A DNA stretch of 64,000 bases from Acidimicrobiia bacterium. GTDB lineage: Bacteria; Actinomycetota; Acidimicrobiia; Acidimicrobiales; VFJN01. The DNA lies in NCBI GenBank assembly GCA_009694375.1, contig SHVB01000005.1, positions 1 through 64,000 of the forward strand, written 5' to 3'. The notes under the pieces are model-generated. The model worked only from the letters and a program-made list of their open reading frames with translations. It ran no database searches and was not told where the DNA came from. This document shows, piece after piece, positions 62,251-64,000 of this stretch; the first letter of the stretch is position 1; every line of letters begins with the position of its first letter. The position numbers and the translations under genes were made by a program.

Positions 62251-63672
62251 TTAGTGCTTGATCATCACGTGCTTGAGTTCGGTGTAGTGCTCTACCGCGT
62301 AGATACTCATGTCCTTTCCGTACCCGGACTGTTTGAAGCCGCCATGCGGCATCTCACTCATAATGGGGATGTGGTCGTTCACCCATACGGTGCCAAACCG
62401 CAAACCCGCCGCCATTCGCATCGCTCGACCAACATCGCTGGTCCACACCGACGCGGCGAGGCCGTAGTCCACCCCGTTGGCCCAGGCCAGCAGGGTTTCT
62501 TCGTCGGGGGCGCGCTGCACGGTGACGACGGGGCCGAATACCTCGCGCTGGACGATCTCGCTGTCCTGGGCGGGGCCCACCACGATGGAGGGGGCGTAGT
62601 AGTAGCCCCCACCACCAGGAGCAGTAGCGCTGGTGAGCACTTCGGCTCCGGCTTCGGTGGCCCGGCGCACCATCGCCGTCACTCTCGCCAATTGCTCAGC
62701 CGATACCACCGGACCCACCTCCGTATCGGGCAGGGTGGGATCGCCGAAGGGGATCTCGGTCACCTCTTGGTAGAGAGCCGCTACGAGCGCGTCGTAGACC
62801 TTGGGGCCGGCGATCACCCGGCAGGCGGCGGTGCAGTCCTGACCGGAGTTGTAGTAGCCCGCCGCTCGAACGCCCGCGGCCACCGCCGCCGGGTCGGCGT
62901 CGTCGAACACCACCACCGGCGCCTTGCCACCCAACTCGAGGTGCACCCGCTTGAGCGTGTTGGCGGATGCTCGGGCAACGGCCTGGCCGGCGGCCACCGA
63001 GCCGGTGAGAGACACCATCGCCACCTCGGGATGATCCACCAGCGCCACGCCAGCGGTCTCACCCTGGCCGCACACCACGTTGAATACACCGGGGGGCAAC
63101 ACATCGGCGGCAAGTTCGGCGAGACGCAATGCCGTATAGGGCGTGAGTTCCGACGGCTTCAGCACGACGGTGTTCCCGGCCGCCAGCGCCGGTGCCACCT
63201 TCCAGGTGGCCATGTTCAGTGGATAGTTCCAGGGGGCGATCGAACCGACCACGCCCAAGGGCTCCCGGCGCAACATCGAGGTGTAACCCTCCATGTACTC
63301 CCCGGCGGCGCGGCCTTCCAGGAACCGACCCGCCGACGCGAAGAAGTTCCAGTTGTCCAGGGTGAGATCCATTTCGAACTCCATAATCGACACCGGTTTA
63401 CCGACGTTCTCAGACTCGATCGCCGAGAGGGTCTCGATGTCGTCGCCGATGCGACGGGCCAACTCATGGAGTGCCTCGCTGCGCTGGCGCGGCGTCTGAG
63501 CCGCCCAGGCCGGAAAAGCGGCGGCCGCCGCTTGCACGGCATCGTCCACATCGGCGGCGTCGCTGGCCGGAGCGGTACCGATGATCCCGCCAGTGGCCGG
63601 ATTCACGATGTTGTCCGTGGCACCGGAGCGGGATGCCCGCCATTGGTTACCAATGAAATTCTCGTTACGCAT
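62251..63672 (-). CDS. Aldehyde dehydrogenase (aminobutyraldehyde/betaine-aldehyde type)
   Basis: 473 residues. Motifs [36 protein letters not shown], catalytic Cys in [12 protein letters not shown], and [10 protein letters not shown], closest to gamma-aminobutyraldehyde dehydrogenases. Start fixed by GGAGGG eight bases upstream. Divergent from an omega-aminotransferase gene, a pairing typical of putrescine and related amine use: the aminotransferase makes the aldehyde, this enzyme oxidises it. Confidence 0.9.
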   Translation of the reverse strand: MRNENFIGNQWRASRSGATDNIVNPATGGIIGTAPASDAADVDDAVQAAAAAFPAWAAQTPRQRSEALHELARRIGDDIETLSAIESENVGKPVSIMEFEMDLTLDNWNFFASAGRFLEGRAAGEYMEGYTSMLRREPLGVVGSIAPWNYPLNMATWKVAPALAAGNTVVLKPSELTPYTALRLAELAADVLPPGVFNVVCGQGETAGVALVDHPEVAMVSLTGSVAAGQAVARASANTLKRVHLELGGKAPVVVFDDADPAAVAAGVRAAGYYNSGQDCTAACRVIAGPKVYDALVAALYQEVTEIPFGDPTLPDTEVGPVVSAEQLARVTAMVRRATEAGAEVLTSATAPGGGGYYYAPSIVVGPAQDSEIVQREVFGPVVTVQRAPDEETLLAWANGVDYGLAASVWTSDVGRAMRMAAGLRFGTVWVNDHIPIMSEMPHGGFKQSGYGKDMSIYAVEHYTELKHVMIKH

Positions 63673-63753
63673 CGAGCAAACCCTCCGTTGCAAGCGTTTC
63701 TAGCGTCACTATGCCATACTACGGGCGAGGTAGTAGTAAAAAATTCTTTTCGC

Positions 63754-63766
63754 AACGGATACCGTT
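63754..63766. promoter_or_regulatory. Palindromic site between divergent amine-catabolism genes
   Basis: AACGG-ATA-CCGTT, a perfect 5-3-5 inverted repeat 20 bases before the aminotransferase start, in an otherwise AT-rich stretch (gtagtagtaaaaaattctttt). Likely an operator for both genes. Confidence 0.5.
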
Positions 63767-63786
63767 GATCACTTCGGAGGCAATCC

Positions 63787-63999
63787 ATGACCATGACCAG
63801 CGACGAAATGGCGGCAGCGGCGGCCGACCACCTTTGGCTCCACTTCTCCCGACTCGAGGGCGAACCCGGCAGCCCCCTCACGGTGATCGAACGCGGGGAG
63901 GGCGCCTACGTCTGGGATGACCAGGGCAAACGCTACGTCGATGGTCTGGCCGGGCTGTTCGTGGTGCAAGTTGGCCACGGTCGCGACGAGATCGCCGCC
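63787..63999 (+). CDS. Class III aminotransferase, 5' part
   Basis: First 71 codons before the window ends; GGAGG lies six bases before the ATG. LWLHFSRLEG, the strand VIERGEGAYVWDDQGKRYVD and GLAGLFVVQVGHGRDEI are the start of omega-amino-acid:pyruvate or putrescine-type aminotransferases. The PLP Lys would lie beyond the edge. Divergent from the aldehyde dehydrogenase, which would act on its product. Confidence 0.88.
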   Translation, partial: MTMTSDEMAAAAADHLWLHFSRLEGEPGSPLTVIERGEGAYVWDDQGKRYVDGLAGLFVVQVGHGRDEIAA

Positions 64000-64000
64000 G

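Noticed and set aside
62158-63768. A 536-codon plus-strand frame over the aldehyde dehydrogenase gene
   Set aside because: Composition is that of an antisense shadow; the minus strand carries complete ALDH motifs and a ribosome site.

Overview
The window is a 64 kb piece of chromosome from a high-GC actinobacterium. Third codon positions are strongly G/C, GTG/TTG starts and 4-base gene overlaps are frequent, an F420-type luciferase-like oxidoreductase is present, and the lipid catabolic genes resemble mycobacterial ones. An acidimicrobial or related deep actinobacterial lineage would fit, but no taxonomic marker here settles it. All family comparisons are from memory of the families; no search was run.

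Layout. 1-2.6 kb: end of a Tad/Flp pilus operon (ATPase, TadB, TadC, pilin-like protein, TadE). 2.6-3.4 kb: an anti-sigma-antagonist/anti-sigma kinase pair. 3.5-4.8 kb: NhaA antiporter. 4.8-7.8 kb: recR, ybaB and dnaX, overlapping in a minus-strand operon, with the SRP RNA behind them. 7.8-18.2 kb: an accessory-looking stretch anchored by three tRNA-Ser genes. It holds a zinc-uptake module (ZnuA, ZnuC, ZnuB, Zur) lying between two copies of tRNA-Ser(GGA), a truncated second copy of the tRNA deaminase gene tadA, the intact tadA, a broken flavin monooxygenase, and a zinc-type CDF exporter with its ArsR regulator. 18.3-20.2 kb: an ABC exporter.

20.2-46 kb: mostly steroid/lipid catabolism. The genes match the mycobacterial set that degrades the last two steroid rings (C and D, the HIP pathway): FadE30, IpdF, EchA20, IpdA, IpdB, IpdC, FadE31, a FadE32/33-type partner and FadA6, plus SDRs like Rv3548c and Rv3549c. 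The order Rv3549c-like(-), echA20, ipdA, ipdB, ipdC is the same as in Mycobacterium tuberculosis except for one small inserted gene. Three of these transcription units carry the palindrome TCTGACG-N3-CGTCAGA just before the first gene (two perfect, one with a single mismatch). This does not look like the CAAG/CTTG-type KstR2 box reported for mycobacteria, so the pathway seems to be under a different operator in this lineage. Between them lie a MetY-type sulfhydrylase, a DtxR-family regulator translationally coupled to a K+-independent H+-pyrophosphatase, and a secreted amidase with FG-GAP-like repeats.

46-64 kb: a methyltransferase, an ABC exporter pair, a FadA3-like thiolase, exonuclease VII (xseA/xseB), a polyprenyl synthase, two alpha/beta-hydrolases behind a palindromic operator, a Wzx-like flippase, an HExxH metalloprotease, a queuosine-precursor transporter, a TesB thioesterase, methylmalonate-semialdehyde dehydrogenase, and a divergent aldehyde dehydrogenase/aminotransferase pair that suggests putrescine or amino-aldehyde use.

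The two most notable things are (1) the re-wired steroid C/D-ring regulon with its own operator, and (2) the tandem duplication at tRNA-Ser(GGA) that carries a zinc-uptake cassette with two Zur-like boxes, a leaderless promoter and a CTG-started znuC.
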